Below, in pieces: positions 18,328 through 27,243 of a DNA stretch of 64,000 nucleotides. The translations under genes and the position numbers were made by a program. Every line of letters begins with the position of its first letter. The stretch's first letter is position 1. The stretch comes from Actinomycetota bacterium (lineage in GTDB: Bacteria; Actinomycetota; Actinomycetes; Propionibacteriales; Propionibacteriaceae): contig JAIUOT010000055.1 of assembly GCA_020161015.1 (NCBI GenBank), forward strand, positions 124,001-188,000. Reading direction: 5' to 3'. A model generated the notes under the pieces. It ran no database searches. It had not been told where the DNA came from and saw only the letters and a program-made list of their open reading frames with translations.

Positions 18328-19470
18328 TCAGCCGCGTGGCGGGTCGGGGGCCACCGGGGTGGGCACGTCGACTCGCGGCGCGATCCGCCAGCACAGCGGG
18401 AGGTTGTTGCCGGCCGTCGTGAGGCCGCTGGTCACGGTGAAGGCGAAGCGGTTGTCGGCAAGCAGCCGACGCATGGTCGCCATCGCGACCGGGAACACCC
18501 GGGTGCGGGCGTCCGCCTTGCGGCTGGCCTGCTGGAGCACGACGAAGCCGTCGGCGATCGGCCTGCTCAGCCACACCTTGGCCGGGGACGTCCCGGGCCG
18601 GTCGAAGCGGTAGGCGATGGTCGCGCCGTCCACCCGGCCGCAGGTCTCCCACCCGGCGGGGCAGTCACCGGCCGTCGGGTCGGTCGTCACATAGGCGGCC
18701 AGCCACTCGGTGCCTCCGCCCAGGTAGGCGACCGCGCCGACCTCTGCCGGCGTCCCCTCCCACTCGCCGACGCACCGCGCGTTGACCTCCGCCGCCAGGA
18801 GCGCGGCGAAGGCCTGCGGCGTCGCGGCCCCCGTCCCCCCGGTGGCGGCGCTCGCCGGCAGGCTGGCCGTCCCCGCCCTGCGCGCGCGGTCACAGGCGAG
18901 GTCGTCGCGCCAGTTGGGCAGGTTCTCGGCCCGGAGGGGAAGGCGCGGGTCGGTGGTCGCGTCGAGCCGCCGGTCACGGGCCAGCTCCAGAAGCGCGTCG
19001 AGTTCTACGGGTCGGGCGCCGCGCCGTGGATCGCCGACCCACGCCCTGCCCTCCGCGCGGACGGTGGCGAAGCCGTCCCGCCGCGGCGCCACCAGCAGCA
19101 CCTCCGTGCCCTCGTCGGGCCAGGCGACGCGGACCTCTCCCTCGCGGAAGCAGTGGGCGCGTGGCGCACCGGACGCCGCGCGGCAGGCCTTGGGGGCCAG
19201 CCAGCCGGGAGTCGGACCGAGGCCGACCGTCACCGTCCACGCCGGCACCCTGCCGGTCGCGCGGTAGTGGACGGCAGCCCCCACCGCTCCCGGGGCTCCC
19301 GCAGCGTAGGACGCAGCGCCGTCGGGCAGGTGCTCCTGGGTGATCCTCGCGACGATCCGGGGCGTCAGCGGAGTCGGCTCCGGTGTGGCGGGGGGCCGGA
19401 CCGGTGGTGCCGGGACGCACCCGGCGAGCAGGGCGACCGCGCAGGACGCCACGATGGACAGTCGGAGCAT
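18328..19470 (-). CDS. Lipoprotein of unknown function
   Basis: A 380-residue predicted lipoprotein: MLRLSIVASCAVALLAGC is a lipoprotein signal with the lipobox LAGC and lipidated Cys18, then a Pro/Thr-rich linker. The mature part contains six or more further Cys and no motif I recognise. The ATG at 19470 is supported by GAGGAGGC 4 bases upstream; a longer in-frame start at 19497 would add nine residues with no ribosome site. It is transcribed alone, back to back with the monooxygenase gene. I cannot name a family. Confidence 0.75.
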   Translation of the reverse strand: MLRLSIVASCAVALLAGCVPAPPVRPPATPEPTPLTPRIVARITQEHLPDGAASYAAGAPGAVGAAVHYRATGRVPAWTVTVGLGPTPGWLAPKACRAASGAPRAHCFREGEVRVAWPDEGTEVLLVAPRRDGFATVRAEGRAWVGDPRRGARPVELDALLELARDRRLDATTDPRLPLRAENLPNWRDDLACDRARRAGTASLPASAATGGTGAATPQAFAALLAAEVNARCVGEWEGTPAEVGAVAYLGGGTEWLAAYVTTDPTAGDCPAGWETCGRVDGATIAYRFDRPGTSPAKVWLSRPIADGFVVLQQASRKADARTRVFPVAMATMRRLLADNRFAFTVTSGLTTAGNNLPLCWRIAPRVDVPTPVAPDPPRG

Positions 19471-19558
19471 GTGCCTCCTCACGGTCGGCTCCTCCATCGT
19501 CGCCGCGCACCCGGCGTCCCCATATGGGGAATAGCTGCACCCCGTGGGGTGTTCGCAG

Positions 19559-19576
19559 TAGTTGAATATCCAACTA
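19559..19576. promoter_or_regulatory. Operator-like inverted repeat upstream of the monooxygenase operon
   Basis: TAGTTGAATATCCAACTA: TAGTTG and CAACTA arms around 6 bases, 16 bases before the ATG. It resembles the RosR (MarR-type redox regulator) box of corynebacteria, which contains GTTGA and TCAAC arms and controls monooxygenases and FMN reductases. Binding protein here unknown. Confidence 0.5.
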
Positions 19577-19592
19577 TCGGAGGCGACCTCTC

Positions 19593-20768
19593 ATGCAGCT
19601 GGGCATCTTCAGCGTGGGTGACATCACCCAGGACCCCACCACCGGGCGTACCCCGTCCGAGCACGAGCGGATCCTCGCTGCGGTGGCGATCGCGAAGAAG
19701 GCGGAGGAGATCGGGCTGGACGTCTTCGCCACCGGCGAGCACCACAACCCGCCGTTCCACCCGTCCTCGCCGACCACGCTGCTGGGCTTCATCGCCGCGC
19801 AGACCTCACGGATCCTGCTGTCGACGGCCACCACGCTGATCACAACCAACGACCCGGTGAAGATCGCCGAGGACTACGCGGTGCTCCAGCACCTGGCCGA
19901 GGGCCGCGTCGACCTGATGATGGGACGCGGCAACACCGGCCCGGTCTACCCCTGGTTCGGAAAGGACATCCGCGACGGCATCGGCCTCGCGATCGAGAAC
20001 TACGCGCTGCTCCGGCGCCTCTGGCGCGAGGACGTGGTGAACTGGGAGGGCAAGTTCCGCACGCCGTTGCAGGGCTTCACCCTCGCCCCGCGTCCTCTGG
20101 ACGGTGTGCCGCCGTTCGTCTGGCACGGCTCGATCCGCTCCCCGGAGATCGCCGAACAGGCCGCCTACTACGGCGACGGCTTCTTCCACAACAACATCTT
20201 CTGGAACATGTCGCACACCAAGCGGATGGTGAACCTGTACCGACGCCGCTTCGAGCACCACGGCCACGGCCCGGCCGACACCGCCATCGTCGGTCTCGGC
20301 GGGCAATTCTTCATGCGCCGCAACAGCCAGGACGCGATCGCCGAGTTCCGCCCCTACTTCGACGTCGCGCCGGTGTACGGCTACGGGCCCAGCCTTGAGG
20401 AGTTCATGGCGGAGACCCCGCTCACCGTCGGCTCGCCCCAGCAGGTGCTCGAGCGGACGCTGTCGTTCACCCGCGAGGTCGGCCACTACCAGCGCCAGCT
20501 CTTCCTGGTCGACCACGCCGGCCTGCCGCTGAAGACCGTGCTCGAACAGCTCGACCTGCTCGGCGAGATCCTGCCCGAGCTGCGCAAGGGCTTCGCAGAG
20601 GGCCGTCCGGCGCACATCCCCGAGGCGCCGACGCACGCGTCGCTGGTCGCTGCCCGCGCGGCGCAGGACGCGGGCGAGGAGGCTGAGCCGGCGGCGCCCG
20701 CGGCGGTGGACGACGTCACCGGGCGCTCGCCCTACCCGGTGGCCGAAGCGGTCGAGGTGGCGCGATGA
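19593..20768 (+). CDS. Luciferase-like FMN-dependent monooxygenase, CE1758 family
   Basis: A 391-residue flavin-dependent oxidoreductase of the bacterial-luciferase (LLM) fold, a TIM barrel that uses reduced FMN and oxygen. It begins MQLGIFSVGDITQDPTTGRT and contains the LLM-type GLDVFATGEHHNPPF and LAEGRVDLMMGRGNTGPVYPW segments. It matches the CE1758 subfamily, whose members are encoded beside a CE1759-type FMN reductase, as here with a 4-base overlap. The start has ATCGGAGGCG 8 bases upstream. A palindromic operator immediately upstream suggests redox- or substrate-responsive control. Substrate unknown. Confidence 0.9.
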   Translation: MQLGIFSVGDITQDPTTGRTPSEHERILAAVAIAKKAEEIGLDVFATGEHHNPPFHPSSPTTLLGFIAAQTSRILLSTATTLITTNDPVKIAEDYAVLQHLAEGRVDLMMGRGNTGPVYPWFGKDIRDGIGLAIENYALLRRLWREDVVNWEGKFRTPLQGFTLAPRPLDGVPPFVWHGSIRSPEIAEQAAYYGDGFFHNNIFWNMSHTKRMVNLYRRRFEHHGHGPADTAIVGLGGQFFMRRNSQDAIAEFRPYFDVAPVYGYGPSLEEFMAETPLTVGSPQQVLERTLSFTREVGHYQRQLFLVDHAGLPLKTVLEQLDLLGEILPELRKGFAEGRPAHIPEAPTHASLVAARAAQDAGEEAEPAAPAAVDDVTGRSPYPVAEAVEVAR

Positions 20769-21358
20769 CCCGGATCGTCGTGATCAGTGCCGGCACCAGC
20801 ATCCCGTCCTCGAGCCGGTTGCTCGGCGAGCGGCTGGGAGAGGCGACGGCCGCGGCGGTCACCGCCGCCGGCGGGCAGCCGCAGGTGACCCAGGTGGAGC
20901 TGCGGACGCTCGCCGTCGAGCTCGCCCACCACCTCGCCACCCGCGTGCCGGGGACGAGGCTGCGCGAGGCCTTCGACCTGGTGCGCGAGGCGGACGGCGT
21001 GATCGCGGTGACCCCGGTGTTCAACGGCTCCTACTCGGGGTTGTTCAAGCTGTTCTTCGACGCCCTCGACGAGAACGTGATGCGCGACCGTCCCGTGCTG
21101 CTCGCCGCGACGGGTGGCACCGCCCGGCACTCCCTGGTGGTCGAGCACGCGATGCTGCCGCTGTTCTACTACCTGAAGGCACGCGTCGCCGCGCACCCGG
21201 TGTTCGCCGCGACCAAGGACTGGGGCAGCGCGTCCGGCAAGCTCGAACGGCGCATCGCACGCGCGGCGCAGGCGTTCGCCCCGCTGGTCATGGCCGGGGC
21301 GCCGGCCGGGGACGACGAGTTCGAGGTGGTCGACTTCACCGACCTCCTCGGGGGCTGA
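20765..21358 (+). CDS. NAD(P)H-dependent FMN reductase, CE1759 family
   Basis: A 197-residue flavodoxin-like reductase that supplies reduced FMN to the adjacent luciferase-like monooxygenase. The FMN-binding N-terminal loop reads SAGTSIPSSSRLLGERL, and the second loop TPVFNGSYSGLFKLFFDAL matches the NADPH-dependent FMN reductase family. The ATG overlaps the monooxygenase stop (ATGA), so the two form a two-component flavin system made in step. Confidence 0.92.
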   Translation: MTRIVVISAGTSIPSSSRLLGERLGEATAAAVTAAGGQPQVTQVELRTLAVELAHHLATRVPGTRLREAFDLVREADGVIAVTPVFNGSYSGLFKLFFDALDENVMRDRPVLLAATGGTARHSLVVEHAMLPLFYYLKARVAAHPVFAATKDWGSASGKLERRIARAAQAFAPLVMAGAPAGDDEFEVVDFTDLLGG

Positions 21359-21359
21359 G

Positions 21360-22199
21360 CTACTTCTTCACGCCCTTCAGCGAGCCTTTCACCCCACCCC
21401 CGGGGGAGCCGGCGCTGCACACGATCCGGTGGTCGGCCACCTTGGTCCAGACATCCGCGCCGGCGAGGAAGTAGGTCACCTCGTACTTCGACTTGCCCAC
21501 GTCCACGCCGACGAACTCCTTGAAGCCCTGCTGGCACACCGACGTGAAGAGCTTCTGCTCCTGCGCGGTGGTCGGCGGCTTGGCGCCGGTGATCTCCTTG
21601 GTGGCGAAGACCTCGTAGTAGTGAGCGGCCGCGCAGTCGAGCACCTTGAGGGCCTGCGCGGTCACGTCCTGCGGCCCCGTGCACTGCCCCTCCACGGGGA
21701 AGATCAGGGTGTCGCCCTTGGCCGAGCCGACCAGCCCGCCGTCCGCCGACCCCGCGAGGCAGGTGATCGCACGGTTCGCCGGGACGGCCCAGGCGGTCTC
21801 GTCCGGGGCCAGGTAGGCCGAGGTGTAGCGGCTGTACTCCGCCGCCACGCCGACGTAGGTCGTGAAGCTGGCGGTGCAGGCGGTCTTGGCCTGCTCGCCG
21901 AGGGCGTCCGCTCCCGGCCACGCCTCCCCGGTGACCGGGATCACGCCGTGCACCTCGTAGTAGTGCGACCCGGTGCAGGGCACCGCTGGCACGCCGGTGA
22001 TCGAGGCTCCCGACAGGTCGACGTCGCCCGTGCAGTCGCCCACGACCAGCGCGGCGACCGGGGGCTCGGACGGGGTGGCTGACGGGGTGCTCGCCGCCGG
22101 TTCCCCGGGGCTCGCGGAGCCGGTTCCCGGCGTCCCCGCGACGCACCCGGAGGCGAACAGGACGAGCACCAGCCAGAGTCCGGCCAGGCGTGGCGACAT
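21360..22199 (-). CDS. Septum-formation-family lipoprotein
   Basis: A 279-residue predicted lipoprotein (signal MSPRLAGLWLVLVLFASGC, lipobox ASGC) with a Ser/Pro/Ala-rich linker and two copies of a Cys-containing module of the Septum_form type: VVGDCTGDVDL...VPCTGSHYYEVHGV and VEGQCTGPQ...LDCAAAHYYEVFAT. This domain is frequent in actinobacterial envelope proteins; its role is not known in detail. The ATG at 22199 follows GGGAGGGG at good distance. The gene is divergent from the sensor kinase and ends one base past the FMN reductase stop. Confidence 0.8.
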   Translation of the reverse strand: MSPRLAGLWLVLVLFASGCVAGTPGTGSASPGEPAASTPSATPSEPPVAALVVGDCTGDVDLSGASITGVPAVPCTGSHYYEVHGVIPVTGEAWPGADALGEQAKTACTASFTTYVGVAAEYSRYTSAYLAPDETAWAVPANRAITCLAGSADGGLVGSAKGDTLIFPVEGQCTGPQDVTAQALKVLDCAAAHYYEVFATKEITGAKPPTTAQEQKLFTSVCQQGFKEFVGVDVGKSKYEVTYFLAGADVWTKVADHRIVCSAGSPGGGVKGSLKGVKK

Positions 22200-22239
22200 G
22201 GAGCCCCTCCCATCGACTCCTGCCATGGTAGTGGGGCCG

Positions 22240-22245
22240 TACGCT
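22240..22245 (+). promoter_or_regulatory. -10 box, leaderless promoter of the sensor kinase
   Basis: TACGCT ends 8 bases before the ATG at 22254. A TTG codon at 22245 in the same frame overlaps this box and is therefore unlikely to be the start. Confidence 0.45.
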
Positions 22246-22253
22246 TGGCACCG

Positions 22254-23498
22254 ATGCATCGAGACCTGCTCTTCCCGCCCGGCGCGACCCGGCACGACTG
22301 GGTGCTGGACGCCGCGCTGGCGGCCGGCCTCGGCCTGCTCACCGTCCCGCCGTACGGGGTGCGCGACCTCCCCGGCGCCGGCGGGCAGTGGGTGCTCGCC
22401 CTCGGACCGCTGGTCAGCGCGGTGCTGATGATCGGTTCGCTGGTGCTGCGGCGGCACTCCCCCCTGCTCGCCCTGGCCGGGGTCACCCTCGCCGGGCTGA
22501 TGCAGCTGGTCTTCTCCTCCGACCCCATGGCCACGCTGGTCGCGGTGCCCGTGGTCGCCTACTCGGTCGCCCGCTGGGTGCCCGGCCCGATGGCCCGGGT
22601 GGTGCTCGCGATCGGGGCGGTGAGTTCCGTGCTGGGCCCCGTCCGCTGGATCCTCGACGACTGGAGCAACCCCAGCCTTCGCCAGCTCATCTGGCTGGCG
22701 CTCGCGTGGTTCGTCTGCATGGGCCTGGTGATCACGCCCTACGCGATCGGGCGCCGCGTTCGGGAGTCCAGCGAGGCGCACCAGGACCGCGTCCTCGTGG
22801 CGGAGGAGCGGTACCGCACGATGCTGCTCGAGCGTGAGCAGGAGACCCGGCTGGCCGAGTCCCGGGCGCGGACGCAGATCGCGCGCGAGCTGCACGACAT
22901 CGTGGCCCACTCGCTGTCGGTGATGATCGTGCAGGCCGAGGGCGGCAAGGCGCTCGCGGCCAAGAAGCCCGAGGCCGCGACGCAGGCGCTCACCACCATC
23001 GCGGAGACCGGGCGGGAGGCGCTCAGCGAGATGCGCCGGATCCTCGGCGTCCTCAGGGACGCCCCCGAGTCGCGCAGCCAGGCCGAGTTCACGCCCACCC
23101 CACGGTTCACCGACATCCCCGACCTGGTCGCGCGGACCAGCGACCGGGTGCAGCTGGCGGTGCACGGGCAGCCGCCGCGCGGGGTGTCGCAGGCGCTGGA
23201 GCTGACCGTCTACCGGGTGGTGCAGGAGGCGCTGACGAACTTCCTCAAGCACGCCGGGCCCCAGGCGACGGCCATGGTCACGATCACCTACGGGATGCGG
23301 GAGATCTCGATCGACGTGCTGGACAATGGCGTGGCGACCCCGTCCGCGGTGCCCCAGAACCCGGGGCACGGGCTGCGGGGCATGAACGAGCGGATCTCGG
23401 CGATGGGCGGACGCCTGGTCACCCGTGCCCGGCCGAGTGGAGGGTTCCAGGTGACCGCGACGCTGCCGGTGCCGGTGCAGGCGAGCGTGGAGGAGTGA
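22254..23498 (+). CDS. NarL-type sensor histidine kinase
   Basis: A 414-residue membrane histidine kinase of the HisKA_3 group. Four to five membrane helices (about 25-165) form the input region without a large extracellular sensor. The dimerisation/phosphoacceptor motif ARTQIARELHDIVAHSLSVM places the phospho-His at H214; the HATPase domain has NFLKHAGPQA (N box) and GHGLRGMNERISAMGG (G box). It is followed with a 4-base overlap by its response regulator, forming one operon. The short membrane sensor suggests envelope or membrane stress, but the signal is unknown. Confidence 0.93.
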   Translation: MHRDLLFPPGATRHDWVLDAALAAGLGLLTVPPYGVRDLPGAGGQWVLALGPLVSAVLMIGSLVLRRHSPLLALAGVTLAGLMQLVFSSDPMATLVAVPVVAYSVARWVPGPMARVVLAIGAVSSVLGPVRWILDDWSNPSLRQLIWLALAWFVCMGLVITPYAIGRRVRESSEAHQDRVLVAEERYRTMLLEREQETRLAESRARTQIARELHDIVAHSLSVMIVQAEGGKALAAKKPEAATQALTTIAETGREALSEMRRILGVLRDAPESRSQAEFTPTPRFTDIPDLVARTSDRVQLAVHGQPPRGVSQALELTVYRVVQEALTNFLKHAGPQATAMVTITYGMREISIDVLDNGVATPSAVPQNPGHGLRGMNERISAMGGRLVTRARPSGGFQVTATLPVPVQASVEE

Positions 23499-24157
23499 GC
23501 ATGATCAGGGTGTTCCTTGCCGACGACCAGGAGCTGGTGCGCAGCGGCTTCCGGATGCTCATCGAGGCGGAGGAGGACCTTCAGGTGGTCGGTGAGGCCG
23601 CCGACGGGGCGCAGACGGTGGCCGGGGTGATGTCGGTGCCCTGTGACGTGGTGCTGATGGACATCCGCATGCCGGTGATGGACGGCGTGGAGGCGACGCG
23701 GCGGATCGTGGCGGCCGACGTGCCCACCAAGGTGCTGGTGCTCACCACCTTCGACCTCGACGAGTACGTGTTCAGCGCGCTCAAGGCCGGGGCCAGCGGC
23801 TTCATGCTGAAGGACGCGCGTCCGGGAGACCTGCTCAACGCGATCCGGACGGTCGCCGCCGGCGAGGCCGTGATGGCGCCGTCGGCCACCCGGCGCCTGC
23901 TGGACCACATCGTGCCCACCCTGCCGGCGAGCCCCGAGGGTGCGGACCCCCGGGTGGCCGTCCTCACCGACCGTGAGCAGGAGGTCCTGGTGGAGATCGC
24001 CGCCGGTGCGACCAACGCCGAGATCGCCCGCCGCCTCTACATGGCCGAGGGCACCGTGAAGACCCACATCACCCGCCTGCTCGCCAAGCTCCAGATCCGG
24101 GATCGCGTAGGGCTGGTCCTCTTCGCCTACGAGACCGGCCTCGTCCGCCGCGGCTGA
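23495..24157 (+). CDS. LuxR/NarL-family response regulator
   Basis: A 220-residue two-component regulator. The receiver domain (about 1-125) has the acidic pair in FLADDQELVRSG, phosphoacceptor Asp56 in VVLMDIRMPVMDG and Lys in MLKDARPG. The C-terminal LuxR helix-turn-helix (about 155-215) reads LTDREQEVLVEIAAGATNAE then MAEGTVKTHITRLLAKL. The GTG at 23495 overlaps the kinase stop; an ATG at 23501 is an alternative start two codons later. It is the output partner of the upstream kinase. Confidence 0.94.
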   Translation: MSMIRVFLADDQELVRSGFRMLIEAEEDLQVVGEAADGAQTVAGVMSVPCDVVLMDIRMPVMDGVEATRRIVAADVPTKVLVLTTFDLDEYVFSALKAGASGFMLKDARPGDLLNAIRTVAAGEAVMAPSATRRLLDHIVPTLPASPEGADPRVAVLTDREQEVLVEIAAGATNAEIARRLYMAEGTVKTHITRLLAKLQIRDRVGLVLFAYETGLVRRG

Positions 24158-24211
24158 GCCGGTTGGGCCGCCCGCCTGCGTCCCACCCGTCCCACCTCCC
24201 CCACCGCCCGC

Positions 24212-24281
24212 GTTCGCTCCCGATGGCAACGCTTGCTGCCGGAATTCCGGTGGCGAGCGTTGCAGTCGGTAGTGGGAACGG
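24212..24281. repeat. 70-bp palindromic repeat, copy 1 (family A)
   Basis: Starts GTTCGCTCCCG and ends GGGAACGG. The 38-bp core (24226-24263) is a near-perfect palindrome centred on CCGGAATTCCGG with GCAACGCT/AGCGTTGC arms. It lies in the 808-base gene-free stretch 24158-24965. Confidence 0.85.
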
Positions 24282-24443
24282 GGCGTGGGTGGGACGGGCC
24301 GGTGTCGGGACTGCCGCCGTTTGCCGTGCCGCCGCCGCGTAGCGCGCAGGCAGTCCCGCCGCCGCAGTCGCGCACGCGGTCCCGCCGCTGGTGTCGGCCT
24401 GCCACGGGTCTCGGGTCGGCGTCCCACTCGTCCCTCCTGCCGC

Positions 24444-24513
24444 GTTTGCTCCCGATCGCAACTCTTGCTGCCGGAATTCCGGTGGCGAGGGTTGCACTCG
24501 GTAGCCGGAACGG
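24444..24513. repeat. 70-bp palindromic repeat, copy 2 (family A)
   Basis: Same length and ends as copy 1; core 24458-24495 centred on CCGGAATTCCGG. Differs from copy 1 at a few arm positions. Confidence 0.85.
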
Positions 24514-24521
24514 GGCGGGGG

Positions 24522-24556
24522 CCGGCGGCGAGGGTTGCACTCGGTAGCGGGAACGG
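24522..24556. repeat. Half copy of the family A repeat
   Basis: Only the right half (GGCGAGGGTTGCACTCGGTA then GCGGGAACGG) is present, directly after copy 2. It looks like a truncated duplicate. Confidence 0.7.
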
Positions 24557-24672
24557 GCGGGGGTGGGACGCGGGCCGGTGTCGGCGTGTCGCGCCGTCCG
24601 CCCTCCCGCCGCCGTTCCGCCGCTGGTGTCGGCGCCGTCCTGCCGCCAGCGCCGTCCTGCCGCCAGCGTCGG

Positions 24673-24722
24673 CGTGCCACCGGTGTCGGCCTGCCACCGG
24701 TGTCGCGTGCCACCGGTGTCGG
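24673..24722. repeat. Short tandem repeats TGCCACCGGTGTCG
   Basis: Three near-identical units of about 16 bases follow each other, preceded by two GCCGTCCTGCCGCCAGCG units. Non-coding, low complexity. Confidence 0.6.
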
Positions 24723-24750
24723 GCCGCCGTCCCACCCGTCCTCCCCCCGC

Positions 24751-24820
24751 GTTCGCTCCCGATCGCAACTCCTGCTGCCGGAATTCCGGTGGCGAGGGTT
24801 GCACTCGGTGGCGGGAACGG
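24751..24820. repeat. 70-bp palindromic repeat, copy 3 (family A)
   Basis: Third full-length copy; core 24765-24802 centred on CCGGAATTCCGG. No other coding or RNA feature is visible between 24158 and 24940. Confidence 0.85.
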
Positions 24821-24940
24821 GGCGTGGGGACGCCGCCCGTGTCGGAACGTCCGCCCGCCTCGAGTGGCGGGACCGGGGCGTGGGGCGGGACGGAACGGTC
24901 CAGTCGGGGGTTTTCGGCGCGGGACGGGGTGACGGTGCTC

Positions 24941-24946
24941 TAGGGT
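24941..24946 (+). promoter_or_regulatory. -10 box of the LppU-like gene
   Basis: TAGGGT 19 bases before the ATG at 24966, with a Shine-Dalgarno sequence between, so a short leader is expected. Confidence 0.4.
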
Positions 24947-24965
24947 GCGGCGCGGAGAGGAAACG

Positions 24966-25430
24966 ATGACCACGCAGCACCCCCAGCCGACCGGCGCCGA
25001 GTACCCGCAGTCCGTCCCCGGCGGTATGGCGGCCGGCACGCCACAGCAGGGTCCCTACCTGGAGCCGGGCGCCTACCTGCCGGCTGCGCCGCCCGTCCCG
25101 GAGAAGCCCAAGGGCGGCAAGGTCCGCCTGATCGTCGGCATCGTGATCGCCGTCGTCCTGGGCGGGCTCGGGCTCTTCTACGCGCTGAGCCAGTTCGACG
25201 TGCACGGCGCGAAGGTGGGCGACTGCCTGGCCCAGGTGTCCGAGAACGAGGTCAAGTCCGTGCAGTGCGATTCCGCGGAGGCGCAGTACACCGTCATCTC
25301 CATCGTGGAGAACCAGCCGGAGACGACGGACGCGACCGACCCGTGCGCGGACGTCGCGGCGGCGGACGCCTCCTACTGGGAGGGCGCGCCCGGCGGGAAC
25401 GGCCGCGTCCTCTGCCTCCAGGAGCGCTGA
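24966..25430 (+). CDS. LppU/SCO3897-like membrane protein
   Basis: A 154-residue protein: Pro/Gln-rich cytoplasmic N terminus (about 1-50), one membrane helix (VRLIVGIVIAVVLGGLGLFYAL) and a small extracellular domain with VGDCLAQVSENEVKSVQCDS, a further Cys in DPCADV and the C-terminal GRVLCLQER. This Cys spacing and the final VLCL match the actinobacterial LppU/SCO3897 family, whose function is unknown. The ATG at 24966 has AGAGGAAA upstream. It stands alone, convergent with the Lrp regulator. Confidence 0.8.
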   Translation: MTTQHPQPTGAEYPQSVPGGMAAGTPQQGPYLEPGAYLPAAPPVPEKPKGGKVRLIVGIVIAVVLGGLGLFYALSQFDVHGAKVGDCLAQVSENEVKSVQCDSAEAQYTVISIVENQPETTDATDPCADVAAADASYWEGAPGGNGRVLCLQER

Positions 25431-25433
25431 GCC

Positions 25434-25943
25434 TCAGTCGCCGAGCGGCGGCAGTTCGCCGCGGACGTCCTCGAGGATCAGGCACGTCTCCGTGCCGGCC
25501 GTCTCGGGGTGGCGACTCAGCTCGTTGACCACGAAGTCGCGCAGGTCGGACGTATTGGCCGCGGCCACGCGGACGGCGAGGTCGTACTGCCCGGCGAGGA
25601 AGAACACGTCCAGCACGCCGGGACAGGACGCCAGCCGGTGCGCCTCCTCGCGCAGCCGTGGACGCGCGCTGTCCTGGAGCCGGACGAGGATGAGCGCCTG
25701 GATCGGGAAGCCGACCGCAGCGAGGTCGACGGCGGCGTGGAAGCCGCGGATGACACCGGATTCGATCAGCCCGGCCACGCGTGTGTGCGCGGTCGACTCC
25801 GCGACGCTCGCCTCCTGTGCGAGGCGACTGTTCGAGACGCGTCCATTGCGCATGAGCAGGCGAAGCAGGCGCCGGTCGATCCCGTCCAGCGCGCGGGGAT
25901 TCTTCGGCCGCTCCGCCCGGCCCGTAACACCCTTGCCGGTCAC
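25434..25943 (-). CDS. Lrp/AsnC-family regulator, probable AldR
   Basis: A 169-residue Lrp-type regulator. The N-terminal helix-turn-helix begins LDGIDRRLLRLLMRNGRVSN and the C-terminal RAM/AsnC ligand-binding domain includes LDVFFLAGQYDLAVRVAA. It is divergently transcribed from alanine dehydrogenase, as mycobacterial AldR is from ald, so alanine-responsive control of ald is likely (inference). The GTG start at 25943 is chosen because a TACCCT -10 box lies 7 bases upstream; a longer frame extends into ald and lacks support. Confidence 0.88.
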   Translation of the reverse strand: MTGKGVTGRAERPKNPRALDGIDRRLLRLLMRNGRVSNSRLAQEASVAESTAHTRVAGLIESGVIRGFHAAVDLAAVGFPIQALILVRLQDSARPRLREEAHRLASCPGVLDVFFLAGQYDLAVRVAAANTSDLRDFVVNELSRHPETAGTETCLILEDVRGELPPLGD

Positions 25944-25950
25944 GTGTTGC

Positions 25951-25956
25951 AGGGTA
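25951..25956 (-). promoter_or_regulatory. -10 box, leaderless promoter of the Lrp regulator
   Basis: TACCCT on the minus strand, 7 bases before the GTG start. The adjacent GATTCTTTCGATCTCGTTTC is AT-richer than its surroundings and is a candidate Lrp-binding region between the divergent genes. Confidence 0.45.
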
Positions 25957-26067
25957 GCCGAGGATTCTTTCGATCTCGTTTCCGCGGGAGGCGCACGGAC
26001 GGGCGACGCCGCCACACTCTCTGCCGACCACCGGTGGCAGGCCGGGAGACGGAAAGGCAGCAGACCC

Positions 26068-27186
26068 ATGAAGATCGGCATCCCCACCGAGATCAAGAGC
26101 CAGGAGAACCGCGTCGCGATCACCCCCGCCGGGGTGGACCACCTCACCCGCCGCGGGCACGAGGTGTTCGTCCAGGCCGGTGCCGGGGTCGGCTCGGCGA
26201 TCAGCGATGACGCCTACACCCTCGCCGGCGCGACCATCGTGCCCGATGCCGCGGACGTCTGGGGCACCGCCGACCTGCTGCTGAAGGTGAAGGAACCGAT
26301 CGCAGCCGAGTACGGGTTCCTGCGCGCCGACCAGGTGCTGTTCACCTACCTCCACCTCGCCGCCGACCGCCCGCAGACCGAGGCGCTGCTCGCGTCCGGC
26401 ACGACCGCGATCGCCTACGAGACCGTGCAGACCGACGCCGGCGCGCTGCCGCTGCTGCGTCCGATGAGCGAGGTGGCCGGACGCCTGTCCGTCCTCGCCG
26501 GCACCAACGCGCTGCTCAAGCACGCCGGTGGTGACGGGGTGCTGCTGCCCGGCGTCCCCGGCGTCACCCCCGGCAAGGTGGTCGTGATCGGCGGCGGGGT
26601 GGCCGGCCTGAACGCGGCCCAGATCGCGCACGGCCTCCGTGCGGACGTGACCATCCTCGACATCTCGACCGACCGGTTGGTGCAGCTCGACTCGGAGTTC
26701 GCCGGCCAGGTGAAGACCCAGATGTCCACCGCGTACGCGATCGAGGCGGCGATCCGCGACGCCGACCTGGTGATCGGCTCCGTGCTGGTGCCGGGTGCGC
26801 GGGCGCCCAAGCTGGTGACCAACGAGATGGTGGCCGGCGCCAAGCCCGGCTCGGTCTTCGTCGACATCGCCGTGGACCAGGGCGGCTGCTTCGCCGACAC
26901 CCACGCGACCACCCACGCCGACCCCACCTACGGGGTGCACGACGCGGTGTTCTACGCTGTCGCGAACATGCCGGGCGCCGTCCCGGTGACCTCGACCTAC
27001 GCGCTGACGAACGCCACGCTGCCCTACGTCACCCGCATCGCCGACCTCGGCTGGCGCGCCGCGCTCGCGTCCGACACGACACTGGCCCGCGGCCTGTCGA
27101 CGTTCGACGGCGTGCTCACCAGCGGACCGGTCGCCGAGGCCTGGGGTCACGACCACACCTCCATCGAGGAGGTCCTGGCCTCCTGA
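26068..27186 (+). CDS. ald: Alanine dehydrogenase
   Basis: Catalyses reversible oxidative deamination of L-alanine to pyruvate and ammonium with NAD. The 372-residue protein matches Mycobacterium tuberculosis Ald residue for residue at the active site: R15, K75, H96 and D270, with the NAD-binding GGGVAG at 175-180. The ATG at 26068 gives [20 protein letters not shown], the canonical N terminus; open frame upstream of it is not coding. The Lrp-type regulator is divergent. In a fermentative cell it can use alanine as nitrogen source or recycle NADH. Confidence 0.97.
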   Translation: MKIGIPTEIKSQENRVAITPAGVDHLTRRGHEVFVQAGAGVGSAISDDAYTLAGATIVPDAADVWGTADLLLKVKEPIAAEYGFLRADQVLFTYLHLAADRPQTEALLASGTTAIAYETVQTDAGALPLLRPMSEVAGRLSVLAGTNALLKHAGGDGVLLPGVPGVTPGKVVVIGGGVAGLNAAQIAHGLRADVTILDISTDRLVQLDSEFAGQVKTQMSTAYAIEAAIRDADLVIGSVLVPGARAPKLVTNEMVAGAKPGSVFVDIAVDQGGCFADTHATTHADPTYGVHDAVFYAVANMPGAVPVTSTYALTNATLPYVTRIADLGWRAALASDTTLARGLSTFDGVLTSGPVAEAWGHDHTSIEEVLAS

Positions 27187-27243
27187 GGCCGGACCCCCCT
27201 CGCCGGCCGCGTCGGCCCGCGCCTTTCCCTCGTTCCTGCTGCA

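Noticed and set aside
22200-23369. N-terminal extension of the Septum_form lipoprotein frame
   Set aside because: Antisense to the sensor kinase; a perfect lipoprotein signal and ribosome site begin at 22199.
24212-24820. Repeat block as a CRISPR array
   Set aside because: Only three full copies with unequal gaps of 162 and 237 bases, repeats of 70 bp, no cas genes.
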